A stretch of DNA of 64,000 nucleotides from an uncultured Collinsella sp. (lineage in GTDB: Bacteria > Actinomycetota > Coriobacteriia > Coriobacteriales > Coriobacteriaceae), in NCBI GenBank assembly GCA_900757185.1, contig CAAEMX010000029.1:1-64000 (forward strand), in the 5' to 3' direction. Below the pieces are notes generated by a model. It searched no databases. It was not told the origin of the DNA and saw nothing but the letters and a program-made list of their open reading frames with translations. The position numbers and the translations under genes are program-made. Below, piece by piece: positions 8,637 to 16,986 of this stretch; position 1 is the stretch's first letter; each line of letters begins with the position of its first letter.

Positions 8637-9056
8637 TTAGACCAACTTTCCAAGACAGTGGTCGATCATATGCTGGACCATCTGCGCCTCGAAGCCCACA
8701 AAGTCCTGCTTGCGCTCGCGCATCTTGCCATCGACGATCTGGTCAAAGGCAACCTTGCACTTGATATAGCGCGTGGACTTGGTGACCTCCTCGTGCGTCA
8801 GGCAGCTCTCCTCCATCTTGCTGGCGCCCAGGCCAAACACCAGACGGGGGTTGTAGAGCACGTGAGGCTCGCCGGCGTCGTCCAGGTAGACGCAGACCTT
8901 CTTGGTAACGCCGATCTGGTTGGCGGCCAAGCAGCCGGCATCATCGAGCGACTTGATGGTATCGATCAGGTCCTGAGCAACCGACTCGTCCTCGACGGTC
9001 GCAACCTCGCAACGCTGGGACAGGATAGCCTCGTCGTGGCAAAGCTCTTTAATCAT
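8637..9056 (-). CDS. Peptide deformylase paralogue lacking the catalytic glutamate
   Basis: This 139-residue protein starts at ATG 9056 behind GGAGG. It aligns with deformylases: motif 1 is CLAANQIG (42-49, conserved Gln47 kept), motif 2 is ESCLT (83-87, metal ligand C85 kept), and motif 3 is HMIDH (129-133). Met130 therefore replaces the general acid/base Glu, while both His ligands remain. It probably binds metal but should be a poor or inactive deformylase. It is the mirror image of the protein at 907, which keeps Glu and loses Gln. A role in sensing, sequestering or handling another substrate is possible. Confidence 0.85.
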   Translation of the reverse strand: MIKELCHDEAILSQRCEVATVEDESVAQDLIDTIKSLDDAGCLAANQIGVTKKVCVYLDDAGEPHVLYNPRLVFGLGASKMEESCLTHEEVTKSTRYIKCKVAFDQIVDGKMRERKQDFVGFEAQMVQHMIDHCLGKLV

Positions 9057-9249
9057 ACGTTCCTCCATAGGGGTCGTTGTAACCGCTTAAGTATACGGTA
9101 CCCACACATTTTCATGCGATAAATACCGTCCGTCTGTTACAAAGCGCCGAACATCAACATGCGAGGAACAGCAAGGTTGTAAAGGCGATATAGTAAATGA
9201 GTTCGTGTCAATCGGCCTAAACTCGGGGCCGAACAAGGAAAGGGTATGC

Positions 9250-10563
9250 ATGGACGAACTTTTTCACGTCAGTGAGCGCAAGTCCACAATCGGGACCGAA
9301 CTTCGCGCTGGACTGACAACATTCCTGGCGATGGCCTACATCATCGCCGTCAACCCCGCAGTGCTCTCGGGCGCTGGCATTGATGCGGGAGCGCTCGCCT
9401 GCGCCACCTGCCTGGGCGCCGGCATCATGACCATCTGCATGGGCATCTTCGCCAACCGCCCGCTCGCCTGCGCGTCGGGTCTGGGCATCAACGCCATGAT
9501 CGCGGGCATCGCCACCACCATGTGCGGCGGCGACTGGCACGTGGCCATGAGCGTTATCTTCCTCGAGGGTATCGTCATCTTGCTGCTCGTCCTGTGCGGC
9601 CTGCGCGAGGCCATCATGGACGCCATCCCCGTGGTCCTGCGCCACGCCATCTCGGTGGGTCTGGGCCTGTTTATCGCCATGATCGGCCTGTGCGACGCCG
9701 GCATCATCACCGCTGGCGCCGGTACGCTCGTCGGCCTGGGCGACATCGCCTCCCCCACCTTTATCGTCGGCATCATCTCCATCGTCGTGACGGTTGCCCT
9801 GGCTTCCCGCAACGTGCCGGGCTCGCTGCTCATCGGCATCATCGTCGCCGTTATCGCCGGAATCCCGCTGGGCGTCACCCATGCGCCCGAGGGCCTCATC
9901 GCACCGCTCGACTTCTCGACCTTCGGCGCCCCGTTTGCCAGCACTGCCGACGGCAACCTTGCCATCGTGAAGGTCCTGACCGACCCGATGCTGCTCGTCG
10001 TTGCCTTCTCGCTGCTCATGAGCGACTTCTTCGACACCATGGGCACCGCGATGGCCGTCGCCAAGCAGGGCGAGTTCTTGACCGAGGACGGCAATGTCGA
10101 GGACATCCGTCCCATCCTGGTCGTCGACTCCGTGGCCGCTGCTGCCGGTGGCTTTATGGGCGTCTCCTCCATCACCACCTTCGTCGAGTCCACCTCTGGC
10201 GCTGCCGACGGTGGCCGCACGGGCCTCACCTCCGTCACCACCGGCGTGCTGTTCATTCTCGCCGCGTTCTTCTCCCCCATCGTCACCATCGTTTCCAGCG
10301 CCGCCACCTGCGGTGCTCTGGTCTACGTCGGTTACCTCATGATGAGCGAGGCCTCCGAGATCGACTGGTCCGACGTGTCGCAGGGTTTCCCGGCGTTCAT
10401 GATTGTCGCCGGCGTGCCCTTCACCTACTCCATCTCCTCCGGCATTGGCCTGGGCTTTATCGCCTACGTGATCGTCGCGCTCTTTAAGGGCGAGGCCTCC
10501 AAGATCAAGCCGCTCATGTGGATCGCAGCCTTCGCCTTCCTCGTCTACTTCTTTGTAGCGTAG
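9250..10563 (+). CDS. NCS2-family purine permease (AzgA/GhxP type)
   Basis: This 437-residue membrane protein has about 12-14 hydrophobic segments. I start it at ATG 9250, after GGAAAGGG. The upstream in-frame codon at 9205 has no site. RAGLTTFLAMAYIIAVNP near the N-terminus and a DFFDTMGTAMAVAKQ block in the second half are typical of AzgA/GhxP-type hypoxanthine, guanine and adenine transporters, which are distinct from the UraA type found at 15529. A small hairpin (TCGGCC 9212-9217 with GGCCGA 9227-9232) lies just before the binding site. I saw no purine riboswitch. Its last 14 codons are duplicated at 12569-12613. Confidence 0.9.
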   Translation: MDELFHVSERKSTIGTELRAGLTTFLAMAYIIAVNPAVLSGAGIDAGALACATCLGAGIMTICMGIFANRPLACASGLGINAMIAGIATTMCGGDWHVAMSVIFLEGIVILLLVLCGLREAIMDAIPVVLRHAISVGLGLFIAMIGLCDAGIITAGAGTLVGLGDIASPTFIVGIISIVVTVALASRNVPGSLLIGIIVAVIAGIPLGVTHAPEGLIAPLDFSTFGAPFASTADGNLAIVKVLTDPMLLVVAFSLLMSDFFDTMGTAMAVAKQGEFLTEDGNVEDIRPILVVDSVAAAAGGFMGVSSITTFVESTSGAADGGRTGLTSVTTGVLFILAAFFSPIVTIVSSAATCGALVYVGYLMMSEASEIDWSDVSQGFPAFMIVAGVPFTYSISSGIGLGFIAYVIVALFKGEASKIKPLMWIAAFAFLVYFFVA

Positions 10564-10589
10564 GCGCAAGATTCGCAATACCAAACAGC

Positions 10590-10624
10590 AAAGCGCGGAG
10601 TCGCATCGAGCGGCTCCGCGCTTT
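10590..10624 (+). terminator. Terminator of the purine permease
   Basis: AAAGCGCGGAG (10590-10600) pairs with CTCCGCGCTTT (10614-10624), followed by GCTTTT. A diverged copy is at 12640-12672. Confidence 0.85.
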
Positions 10625-10770
10625 GCTTTTAAAGCCAGGCACCACACGGACACGCGATGTATTGCTTCGCAAGTTTTGGACGTTTTGCTCTCCAAACGGC
10701 ACTACCGACGGCTACATCCTGCAGATATGCTGGATATAACCGCATAGGCCCTATGAGGATGGGAGTAACC

Positions 10771-12546
10771 ATGGCCGCCTTGTTCACGACCCCCAAGCGC
10801 AATGACAAAACCTCTGGAGCCCATTTTGTCGAGCCCGACCTGCGCCGTCGCACGCTGCTCGCACACGGCAGCTGGCGCCGCGTGACGCGCCGCATCGTTG
10901 TAGGCGCCGTATGCGCGCTTACGGTAAGCTCGCTGCTCATGCCGAGCATCTCGCTCGCAGCCGAGTGGGTGGACGTTGGCGGCGTCCGCCACGAAGCGGC
11001 CGCGGGCCCCACGGGAGACGCCGCCGGCACCTGGGCCTGGGACGGCGCCGACGACATGAAGCTCAACGGCTATAACGGCGGCGCGATCGAGGCAGCGGGC
11101 AAGCTCAACGTGAGCTACGAGGGCAACAACACCGTCACTAACGACGACGGCCGCGGCATCAAGGTTAAGGATGGCGCGAACGAGAACGCCGAGCTTAATA
11201 TTCAGGGCGACGCGTCCAGCACGCTCAACGTGACATCTTCTCGTGACGCCATCACTTCCGTCGGCAACATCAACATCGACGGCGCTGGCACTGTCAACGC
11301 CACGAGCACCGAGCACGATGCCATCGATGCCGGGGGCGATGTCACCATCAAGGGCTCGGGAAACGTTAACGCCACGGGCGATTCGGATGGCATCAGGGCC
11401 GACGGCAACATCACGATCGACAACAGCGGAACCGTCACCGCCAAGGGCACCGAGGATCAGGGTATCGATGCTAACGAGAACCTCATCATAAAGGGCGGCG
11501 GCAAGGTAGAGGCAAGCTCTATCAAAGACAATGCGATTTGGGCCGACGGCAACATCGAGATCTCGGGTGGCAGCCAGGTCAAGGTAAGCTCCGAGGAAGA
11601 CGCCGCCATCGACGGTAAAAACAGCCTCACGGTCACGAACGCTTCCCTCAACGCAAGTGGCGTTGGGTATGGCATCTATGTCTACAAGGGCATCACGCTC
11701 GATGGCGCGACCGTGACGGTCCGCGCAAGCTCAGATGGCGGGGAAGCCAGCGCACTCTTCACCGATGAGGACGACATCGTCATCAAGAACGGCTCGACTG
11801 TGGATGCGCTCGCAGAAGGCAGATTCTCGGTTGCAATCTCCACCAGTAATTTCTACTCCGGCGAAGCGGGTGGCCATATCTACATCAGCGACTCCGTTGT
11901 CAAGGCCATAGCCCGCTATGCCGAGACCGGCGGCGACGGCCCCGACCACTACAGTGGAGACCAGGATGGCGAGATCGCCCCTGAGCGCAGGGGCGTGAAC
12001 TTCGGCATCTTTGCCCGGACCAAGGAGGGCATCACGCCCGCGACCATCTCGATTGTCCGCAGTAAGGTCACGGCCGAGGGAGACACGGCGGCTATCTTCG
12101 CGCTTGCCATGAGCGCGGACGGCGAGGCGATCGGCACCATCGAGATCGAAGGAGCTCCCATCCAGACGCCCACAGGCGGCAAGATCATTGGCTATCGCAA
12201 CAAGGAAGAACTCGACGACGGCATCTTCTACGCGGTGGGTCAAACCATCGGCACGGGCGACGCTGTGATCGACTCCCCCTATAACGAAGCAGTCGCCAAG
12301 AGCACGGCCATCGTGCCTCCCGAGGAGACCAAGCCCGAGGAAAAGCCCGGCGAGACCAAGCCCGAGGGTTCCAAGTCCGAGGGCACGAAGACGACCAAGA
12401 CCGTTGCAGTTGCAGCCACGGGAGCCAAGACCACCGGTAAGCTCGCGGCAACCGGCGACGCCTCGAGCGCAGCCATCGTGGCAGCCGCCCTTGCGGGAAC
12501 AGCCGCCATCGCCGCAGGCGCCCTGGCGAGTCGCAAACGCTCGTAA
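10771..12546 (+). CDS. Sortase-anchored beta-helix-like surface protein, copy A
   Basis: This 591-residue protein starts at ATG 10771 behind GGGAG. An unusually long signal region (about 1-63) has an Arg-rich front and a hydrophobic core, with probable cleavage near SLA-AEW. Residues about 70-510 are short repeats of the type GNINIDGAGTVNATSTEHDA, each ending in D/A-I or D-G-I turns. This fits the DUF4353/Cthe_2159 group of parallel beta-helix, carbohydrate-binding proteins (inference). A Pro/Glu/Lys spacer follows, then LAATGD (558-563), a hydrophobic span and RKRS, a non-canonical LPXTG-type signal for wall attachment. Glycan or mucin binding is plausible. Copy B follows. Confidence 0.85.
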   Translation: MAALFTTPKRNDKTSGAHFVEPDLRRRTLLAHGSWRRVTRRIVVGAVCALTVSSLLMPSISLAAEWVDVGGVRHEAAAGPTGDAAGTWAWDGADDMKLNGYNGGAIEAAGKLNVSYEGNNTVTNDDGRGIKVKDGANENAELNIQGDASSTLNVTSSRDAITSVGNINIDGAGTVNATSTEHDAIDAGGDVTIKGSGNVNATGDSDGIRADGNITIDNSGTVTAKGTEDQGIDANENLIIKGGGKVEASSIKDNAIWADGNIEISGGSQVKVSSEEDAAIDGKNSLTVTNASLNASGVGYGIYVYKGITLDGATVTVRASSDGGEASALFTDEDDIVIKNGSTVDALAEGRFSVAISTSNFYSGEAGGHIYISDSVVKAIARYAETGGDGPDHYSGDQDGEIAPERRGVNFGIFARTKEGITPATISIVRSKVTAEGDTAAIFALAMSADGEAIGTIEIEGAPIQTPTGGKIIGYRNKEELDDGIFYAVGQTIGTGDAVIDSPYNEAVAKSTAIVPPEETKPEEKPGETKPEGSKSEGTKTTKTVAVAATGAKTTGKLAATGDASSAAIVAAALAGTAAIAAGALASRKRS

Positions 12547-12568
12547 ACACTTTTTCGCACAGGACGGG

Positions 12569-12613
12569 TGGATCGCGGCTCTTGCCTTCCCCGTCTACTT
12601 CTTCGTAGCGTAA
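12569..12613 (+). pseudogene. Remnant of the NCS2 permease 3' end
   Basis: In frame this stretch reads WIAALAFPVYFFVA and a stop. The real permease ends WIAAFAFLVYFFVA and a stop. Similarity begins abruptly at the TGG codon, marking the duplication junction. No start or upstream permease sequence is attached, so it is non-coding debris. Confidence 0.9.
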
Positions 12614-12639
12614 GGGCAAGGCTGCAAAAGCTGAACAAT

Positions 12640-12672
12640 AAAGCGCGGAGTCGCCATGCGGCCCCGCGCTTT
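12640..12672 (+). terminator. Terminator of surface protein A (duplicated permease terminator)
   Basis: AAAGCGCGG (12640-12648) pairs with CCGCGCTTT (12664-12672), followed by TCTTTT. It is the diverged copy of the hairpin at 10590 and now ends the copy A transcript. Confidence 0.75.
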
Positions 12673-12817
12673 TCTTTTAGCGTCGGTCCCTGCGCCGGCG
12701 TGCGGCCTATTTCTCCCCCATTTTGGCCATTTTGCCCTCCAAACGGCACTACCGCCGGCAACATCCAGCAGATACGCTGAATCTAGCCGTATAGGCCCTA
12801 TGAGAACGGGAGCAACC

Positions 12818-14593
12818 ATGGCAGCCTTGTTCACGACCCCCAAACGCAATGACACTACCGCCGGAACCCATGTTGCCGAACCCGACGTTCGCCGTCGCAT
12901 AGGACTCGCGCACGGCAGCTGGCGCCGCGTGACGCGCCGCATCGTCGTAGGCGCCGTGTGCGCGCTCACGGTGAGCTCGCTGCTCATGCCGAGCGTCTCG
13001 CTCGCGGCGGAATGGGTCAAGGTCGGCGAAACCAAATACAACGCCGGCACTGCGGCGGGCGACGAGACCGGCACCTGGTCGTGGGACGGCGCCGACGACT
13101 TGAAGCTCAACAACTATAACGGCGGCGAGATCCAGGCCGCAGGCAAGCTCAACGTGAAATACTCGGGAAACAACATCGTCACTGCCGACTGGATCGAAGG
13201 CATCAAGGCTTCTCATGGCAAAAATGAGAACGCCGAGCTCAATATCCAAGGCGACGCGGGCAGCACGCTCAGCGTGACATCTACTGAGGACGCTATCCTC
13301 TCCACGGGTAATATCAACATCGACGGAGCCGGATCCGTCAACGCCACGAGCGCTCGGTTTGATGCCATCGACGCCGAGGGCGATCTCGCTATCAAAGGTT
13401 CGGGCAACGTCAACGCCACGGGCGTATCGGATGGCATCAGGGCAAACGGCAATATCACGATTGACGACAGCGGGGCCGTCACCGCCAGGGCTACCAAGGA
13501 CAAGGGTATCGGAACCGACAAGAACCTCACCATCAAGGGTGGCGGCACAGTCGAGGCAAGCTCAGCCGATGGTGAGGCCATTTGGAGCGGCGGCAACATC
13601 AATATCTCGGACGGCAGCCAGGTCAAGGCGAGCTCCGAGAAAGACGCCGCCGTCGAGGCCAAGGGCAGCCTCGCAGCCACAAACGCCTCCCTCAACGCAA
13701 ACGGTGTTGAATATGGCGTCTATGCCCACAAGGGCATCACACTCGATCATGCAAACGTGACAGTCCGCACAAGTAAAGGCAGATACGGTGGCGCCATTGC
13801 CCTCTTCACCTACCAAGACGATATCGTCGTCAAGAACGGCTCCACCGTGGACGCGTTTGCGGAAGGCGAGGTTTCGGCTGCATTCTCCACCAGAAACGAT
13901 CGACCCAACGAGGAGGGTGGCCACATCTACATCAGCGACTCCGTTGTCAAGGCCATAGCCCGCTATGTCGAGAACGGCGACGGCCCCATCCCCTACAGCG
14001 AAAACCAAGATGGTGAGACGAGCCCCGAGCCCCAAGGCGAGAACATCGGCATCATCGCCCAGACCAGCGAGGGCGTCACACCCGCAGTCATCTCGATCAT
14101 CCGCAGCAAGGTAACGGCCGAAGGAGATACAGCGGCAATCTTTGCCCGTGCCATGAGCGCTGACGGCAAGACAATCGGCACCATCAAGATTGAGAACGCC
14201 GCCATCCAGACGCCCGAAGGCGGCAAGGTCATTGACTATCGCAAGCTCCGTGACGGCATCTACGAGGCAGGCCAAGCCATCGGCACGGGCGACGCCACGG
14301 TCGACTCCCTCTATATCAAAGCAGTCGCCAAAAGCACGACCATCGCACCTCCCGAGGTAGCCAAGCCGGAAGACCCCAAGCCCGCAGAAAGCAAGCCCGC
14401 GGAGTCCAAGCAGAACCCCAAGTCTGAGGGCTCAAAGCCGACCAAGGCCGTTGCGGCTTCAACCACGAAAGCCAAGACTACCGGCGTGCTCGCGGCAACC
14501 GGCGACACCTCGGGTGCGGCCATCGTGGCAACCGTCCTTGCGGGAACAGCCGCTATCGCCGCAGGCACCATGGCGAGCCGTAAGCGCTCTTAG
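12818..14593 (+). CDS. Sortase-anchored beta-helix-like surface protein, copy B
   Basis: This paralogue of the preceding gene also has 591 residues and the same architecture: an Arg-rich long signal region, DxI-turn repeats, a Pro/Lys/Glu/Ser spacer, LAATGD near residue 558, a hydrophobic span and RKRS. The start is ATG 12818, with GGGAG just upstream. The signal and anchor regions are the most alike. The middle of the repeat region (about 340-430) and the spacer differ most, the pattern expected if exposed surfaces are under diversifying pressure (inference). The gene is separated from copy A by the remnant permease end and its own terminator, so it is probably transcribed from a duplicated promoter. 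Confidence 0.85.
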   Translation: MAALFTTPKRNDTTAGTHVAEPDVRRRIGLAHGSWRRVTRRIVVGAVCALTVSSLLMPSVSLAAEWVKVGETKYNAGTAAGDETGTWSWDGADDLKLNNYNGGEIQAAGKLNVKYSGNNIVTADWIEGIKASHGKNENAELNIQGDAGSTLSVTSTEDAILSTGNINIDGAGSVNATSARFDAIDAEGDLAIKGSGNVNATGVSDGIRANGNITIDDSGAVTARATKDKGIGTDKNLTIKGGGTVEASSADGEAIWSGGNINISDGSQVKASSEKDAAVEAKGSLAATNASLNANGVEYGVYAHKGITLDHANVTVRTSKGRYGGAIALFTYQDDIVVKNGSTVDAFAEGEVSAAFSTRNDRPNEEGGHIYISDSVVKAIARYVENGDGPIPYSENQDGETSPEPQGENIGIIAQTSEGVTPAVISIIRSKVTAEGDTAAIFARAMSADGKTIGTIKIENAAIQTPEGGKVIDYRKLRDGIYEAGQAIGTGDATVDSLYIKAVAKSTTIAPPEVAKPEDPKPAESKPAESKQNPKSEGSKPTKAVAASTTKAKTTGVLAATGDTSGAAIVATVLAGTAAIAAGTMASRKRS

Positions 14594-14650
14594 ACGCCCC
14601 TGCGCACATGGCAGCTCCCGCGAAGGCCCCGAGCCCCAGCACCGTTTAAC

Positions 14651-14686
14651 AACGCCACCGCCGAGCTCCCCTCCGGCGGTGGCGTT
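14651..14686 (+). terminator. Terminator of surface protein B
   Basis: AACGCCACCGCCG (14651-14663) pairs with CGGCGGTGGCGTT (14674-14686), followed by TTCC. Confidence 0.85.
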
Positions 14687-14801
14687 TTCCATATGCGTCC
14701 GCAGGGGATGCACGAGATTGTCTTTGGTCTAGCCCAACCGGCATACGCTGGCGTGCGACAATGGGGGGCTGCCGATATCACAACACTGAGAGAAGCCCGT
14801 C

Positions 14802-15467
14802 ATGGAAGCGCATCAAAAGCAGATAACCGTTTATTCGAATCATACGGAAAGCGCGCCTGTCATCTACCTTCCTGTGGTCGTGGGCGACGGCAGCGAGGTT
14901 TATAAGTGTTGCCGAGAGCTCGACTGTCCTCCATTCGCCCTCGTCACCATTGGCGGACTCGATTGGAATCGCGAGCTGAGCCCCTGGGCATGCGACGGGA
15001 CCGTACGCGATGCCGAGCCTTTCGGCGGCCAAGCTGCCGATTTTCTTGATGAGCTGCTGAATCAGATAATCCCCCAGGTCGAGTCGTCGCTTCCTCAGCC
15101 GCCCACCTGGCGCGGCATTGCCGGTTACTCGCTCGCGGGCCTCTTCGCACTCTGGTCCCTCTGGCAAACCGACGCCTTTGACCGCGCCGCGAGCGCATCG
15201 GGGTCGCTATGGTTTCCCGACTTTGTCGACCGTGCCAGCACGGCCCCTTTTGCCGGCAGCCCGCAAGCCGTCTACCTGTCACTCGGCAAAAAGGAAACCA
15301 AGACGCCCAACCGCATGATGCGGCATGTACTCGACGACACACGCGCGATGGAAGCGTTGCTCGTCGAGCGCGGCATTCCAACAACGCTGGAGCTCAACCC
15401 CGGCAATCACTTTGCCCAAACCGACTTACGCATGGCCCGCGGCATCCACTGGATACTGACACATTAA
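14802..15467 (+). CDS. Alpha/beta-hydrolase esterase
   Basis: This 221-residue cytoplasmic protein resembles the esterase D/enterochelin-esterase branch of the alpha/beta-hydrolase fold. The nucleophile elbow is GYSLAG (Ser about 109), and a late GNHF supplies a candidate catalytic His. The Asp is not certain. The start follows GAGAGAAGCCCGTC, with only a weak site, and no longer in-frame start is better. The substrate is unknown. It stands alone between two terminators, next to the convergent uracil permease. Confidence 0.8.
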   Translation: MEAHQKQITVYSNHTESAPVIYLPVVVGDGSEVYKCCRELDCPPFALVTIGGLDWNRELSPWACDGTVRDAEPFGGQAADFLDELLNQIIPQVESSLPQPPTWRGIAGYSLAGLFALWSLWQTDAFDRAASASGSLWFPDFVDRASTAPFAGSPQAVYLSLGKKETKTPNRMMRHVLDDTRAMEALLVERGIPTTLELNPGNHFAQTDLRMARGIHWILTH

Positions 15468-15469
15468 AA

Positions 15470-15503
15470 ATGGTGCCCACACGCATATACGCATGGGCAC
15501 CAT
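15470..15503. terminator. Bidirectional terminator between esterase and uracil permease
   Basis: ATGGTGCCCA (15470-15479) pairs with TGGGCACCAT (15494-15503). TTGTTTT follows on plus and TTTTTAA on minus, so it serves both convergent genes. Confidence 0.85.
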
Positions 15504-15528
15504 ATCTTGTTTTAGCTGAACGCAGCTG

Positions 15529-16863
15529 CTACTCAGCAGCCTCCTCAAGCTCGGAGACATCAAACTCAAAGTCGTTACCCGGCAGGATGGCGTTGAGCAC
15601 AATGCCCACCAGTGAGCCCACGGCAATGCCGGACAGCGAAATGGTCACGCCGCCCAGCTCCAACACGATGGCGCCGGCGGTGCTGTACGCGATGCCGAGC
15701 GAAAGCACGAGCACCAGCGCGGCAACCAGCACGTTGCGGTTGTTCTGGAAATCGACCTGGTTCTCGATGAGGTTGCGGACGCCCACAGCGCTGATCATGC
15801 CGTAGAGCACGAGCGACACACCGCCGATCACACACGCCGGCATGGCCGCAATGACAGCCGCGAACTTGGGGCAGAACGAAAGCACGATGGCGCAACACGC
15901 GGCAATTCGAATTACGCGCGGGTCGAACACGCGCGTCAGGGCGAGCACGCCGGTGTTCTCACCATACGTAGTGTTGGCCGGAGCGCCAAAGAGCGAAGCC
16001 AGAATCGTGGCAAGGCCGTCGCCGAGCAGCGTGCGATGCAGACCGGGATCGGCAATGTAGTTGCGCTCGCAAGTCGAACCGATAGCAGAGATATCGCCGA
16101 TATGCTCGATCATGGTCGCGAAGGCCAGCGGCATGATGGTGATGATGGCCGTCGTGGCAAGACCGCTATCGAACTGCGGCCCAAAGAGTGCAAACACGGT
16201 GTTATCCCACACGACGGGCAAGCCAACCCAGGGAGCGGCTGCGACGCCTGAGAAATCAACCTCGCCGAGCGCAGTCGCAACGGCATAGCTCACCACAACG
16301 CCCAGCAGAATCGGCACGATCTTGACCATGCCGCGGCCCCAAATGTTGCAGATCACGATAACGGCAACGGCAATAACAGCCACAAGCCAGTTGGTCTGGC
16401 AGTTGGCAATAGCGGAGCTTGCCAGGATCAAGCCGATGGAAATGACGATGGGGCCCGTCACTACCGGCGGAAAGAAGCGCATGACGCGCTTGGCGCCAAA
16501 CGCGCGGAAGAGCGCCGCCAGCACCGGATAGAGCAGACCGGCGCAGGCTACGCCCAGGCAAGCGTAGGGCAAAAGCTCGGCCTCGCCGTTGGGCGCAATC
16601 GCGGCATAGCCAGCGATAAAGGCAAACGACGAGCCCAGGAAGGCCGGCACCTTACCGCGCGACAGGAAGTGGAACAGCAGCGTTCCCAAGCCGGCAAACA
16701 AAAGCGTCGCCGAAACCGAGAGACCGGTGAGCACGGGCACCAGCACCGTGGCTCCGAACATCGCAAACATGTGTTGCAAACCCAACACAAACATGCGCGG
16801 GCGGCCGAGCGACGATGCGTCGTAGATGGCATCGGTGACGGCGGGCGTCGAGGATTGGGACAT
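15529..16863 (-). CDS. uraA: Uracil permease (NCS2 family)
   Basis: This 444-residue inner-membrane symporter has about 14 hydrophobic segments. GLQHMFAMFGATVLVP near residue 30 and NTTYGENTGVLALTR (about 285-300) are hallmark UraA/PyrP segments that form the nucleobase site. The start is set by GAAAGGA upstream of ATG 16863. It takes up uracil for pyrimidine salvage. No PyrR attenuator was recognised in the short leader. It differs clearly from the purine-type NCS2 protein at 9250. Confidence 0.9.
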   Translation of the reverse strand: MSQSSTPAVTDAIYDASSLGRPRMFVLGLQHMFAMFGATVLVPVLTGLSVSATLLFAGLGTLLFHFLSRGKVPAFLGSSFAFIAGYAAIAPNGEAELLPYACLGVACAGLLYPVLAALFRAFGAKRVMRFFPPVVTGPIVISIGLILASSAIANCQTNWLVAVIAVAVIVICNIWGRGMVKIVPILLGVVVSYAVATALGEVDFSGVAAAPWVGLPVVWDNTVFALFGPQFDSGLATTAIITIMPLAFATMIEHIGDISAIGSTCERNYIADPGLHRTLLGDGLATILASLFGAPANTTYGENTGVLALTRVFDPRVIRIAACCAIVLSFCPKFAAVIAAMPACVIGGVSLVLYGMISAVGVRNLIENQVDFQNNRNVLVAALVLVLSLGIAYSTAGAIVLELGGVTISLSGIAVGSLVGIVLNAILPGNDFEFDVSELEEAAE

Positions 16864-16986
16864 GGAAGTCCTTTCATGATGGAAGGGCGATCAGGCATAT
16901 CGGATAACCTGCCCGAACGATACGATCCGAACCATTGTACGTGATATGCCATGTCTCGCACGCGCCGTCACCTGCAAACGGTAGCG

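Larger units (their letters stand above)
10518..14615 (+). repeat. Tandem duplication of about 2.05 kb
   Basis: Copy 1 (10518-12567) and copy 2 (12568 to about 14615) each hold, in order, the last codons of the NCS2 permease, a terminator, a conserved leader and a 591-codon surface-protein gene. The permease ends are offset by 2050 bp and the gene starts by 2047 bp. Resemblance continues for about 20 bp past each stop. The right edge is approximate. The copies have diverged by many substitutions, so the event is not recent. Confidence 0.9.

Noticed and set aside
9057..9249. Purine riboswitch before the NCS2 permease
   Set aside because: No conserved purine-aptamer loop sequences were found. 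Only a 6-bp hairpin next to the ribosome site is visible.
9217..10695. Long minus-strand open frame opposite the purine permease
   Set aside because: It mirrors a clear membrane-protein gene. The translation is a low-complexity Gly/Asp/His/Glu mixture, and no ribosome site or family resemblance is seen. The same applies to 47258-48847 opposite prfC and 6205-7482 opposite kup.
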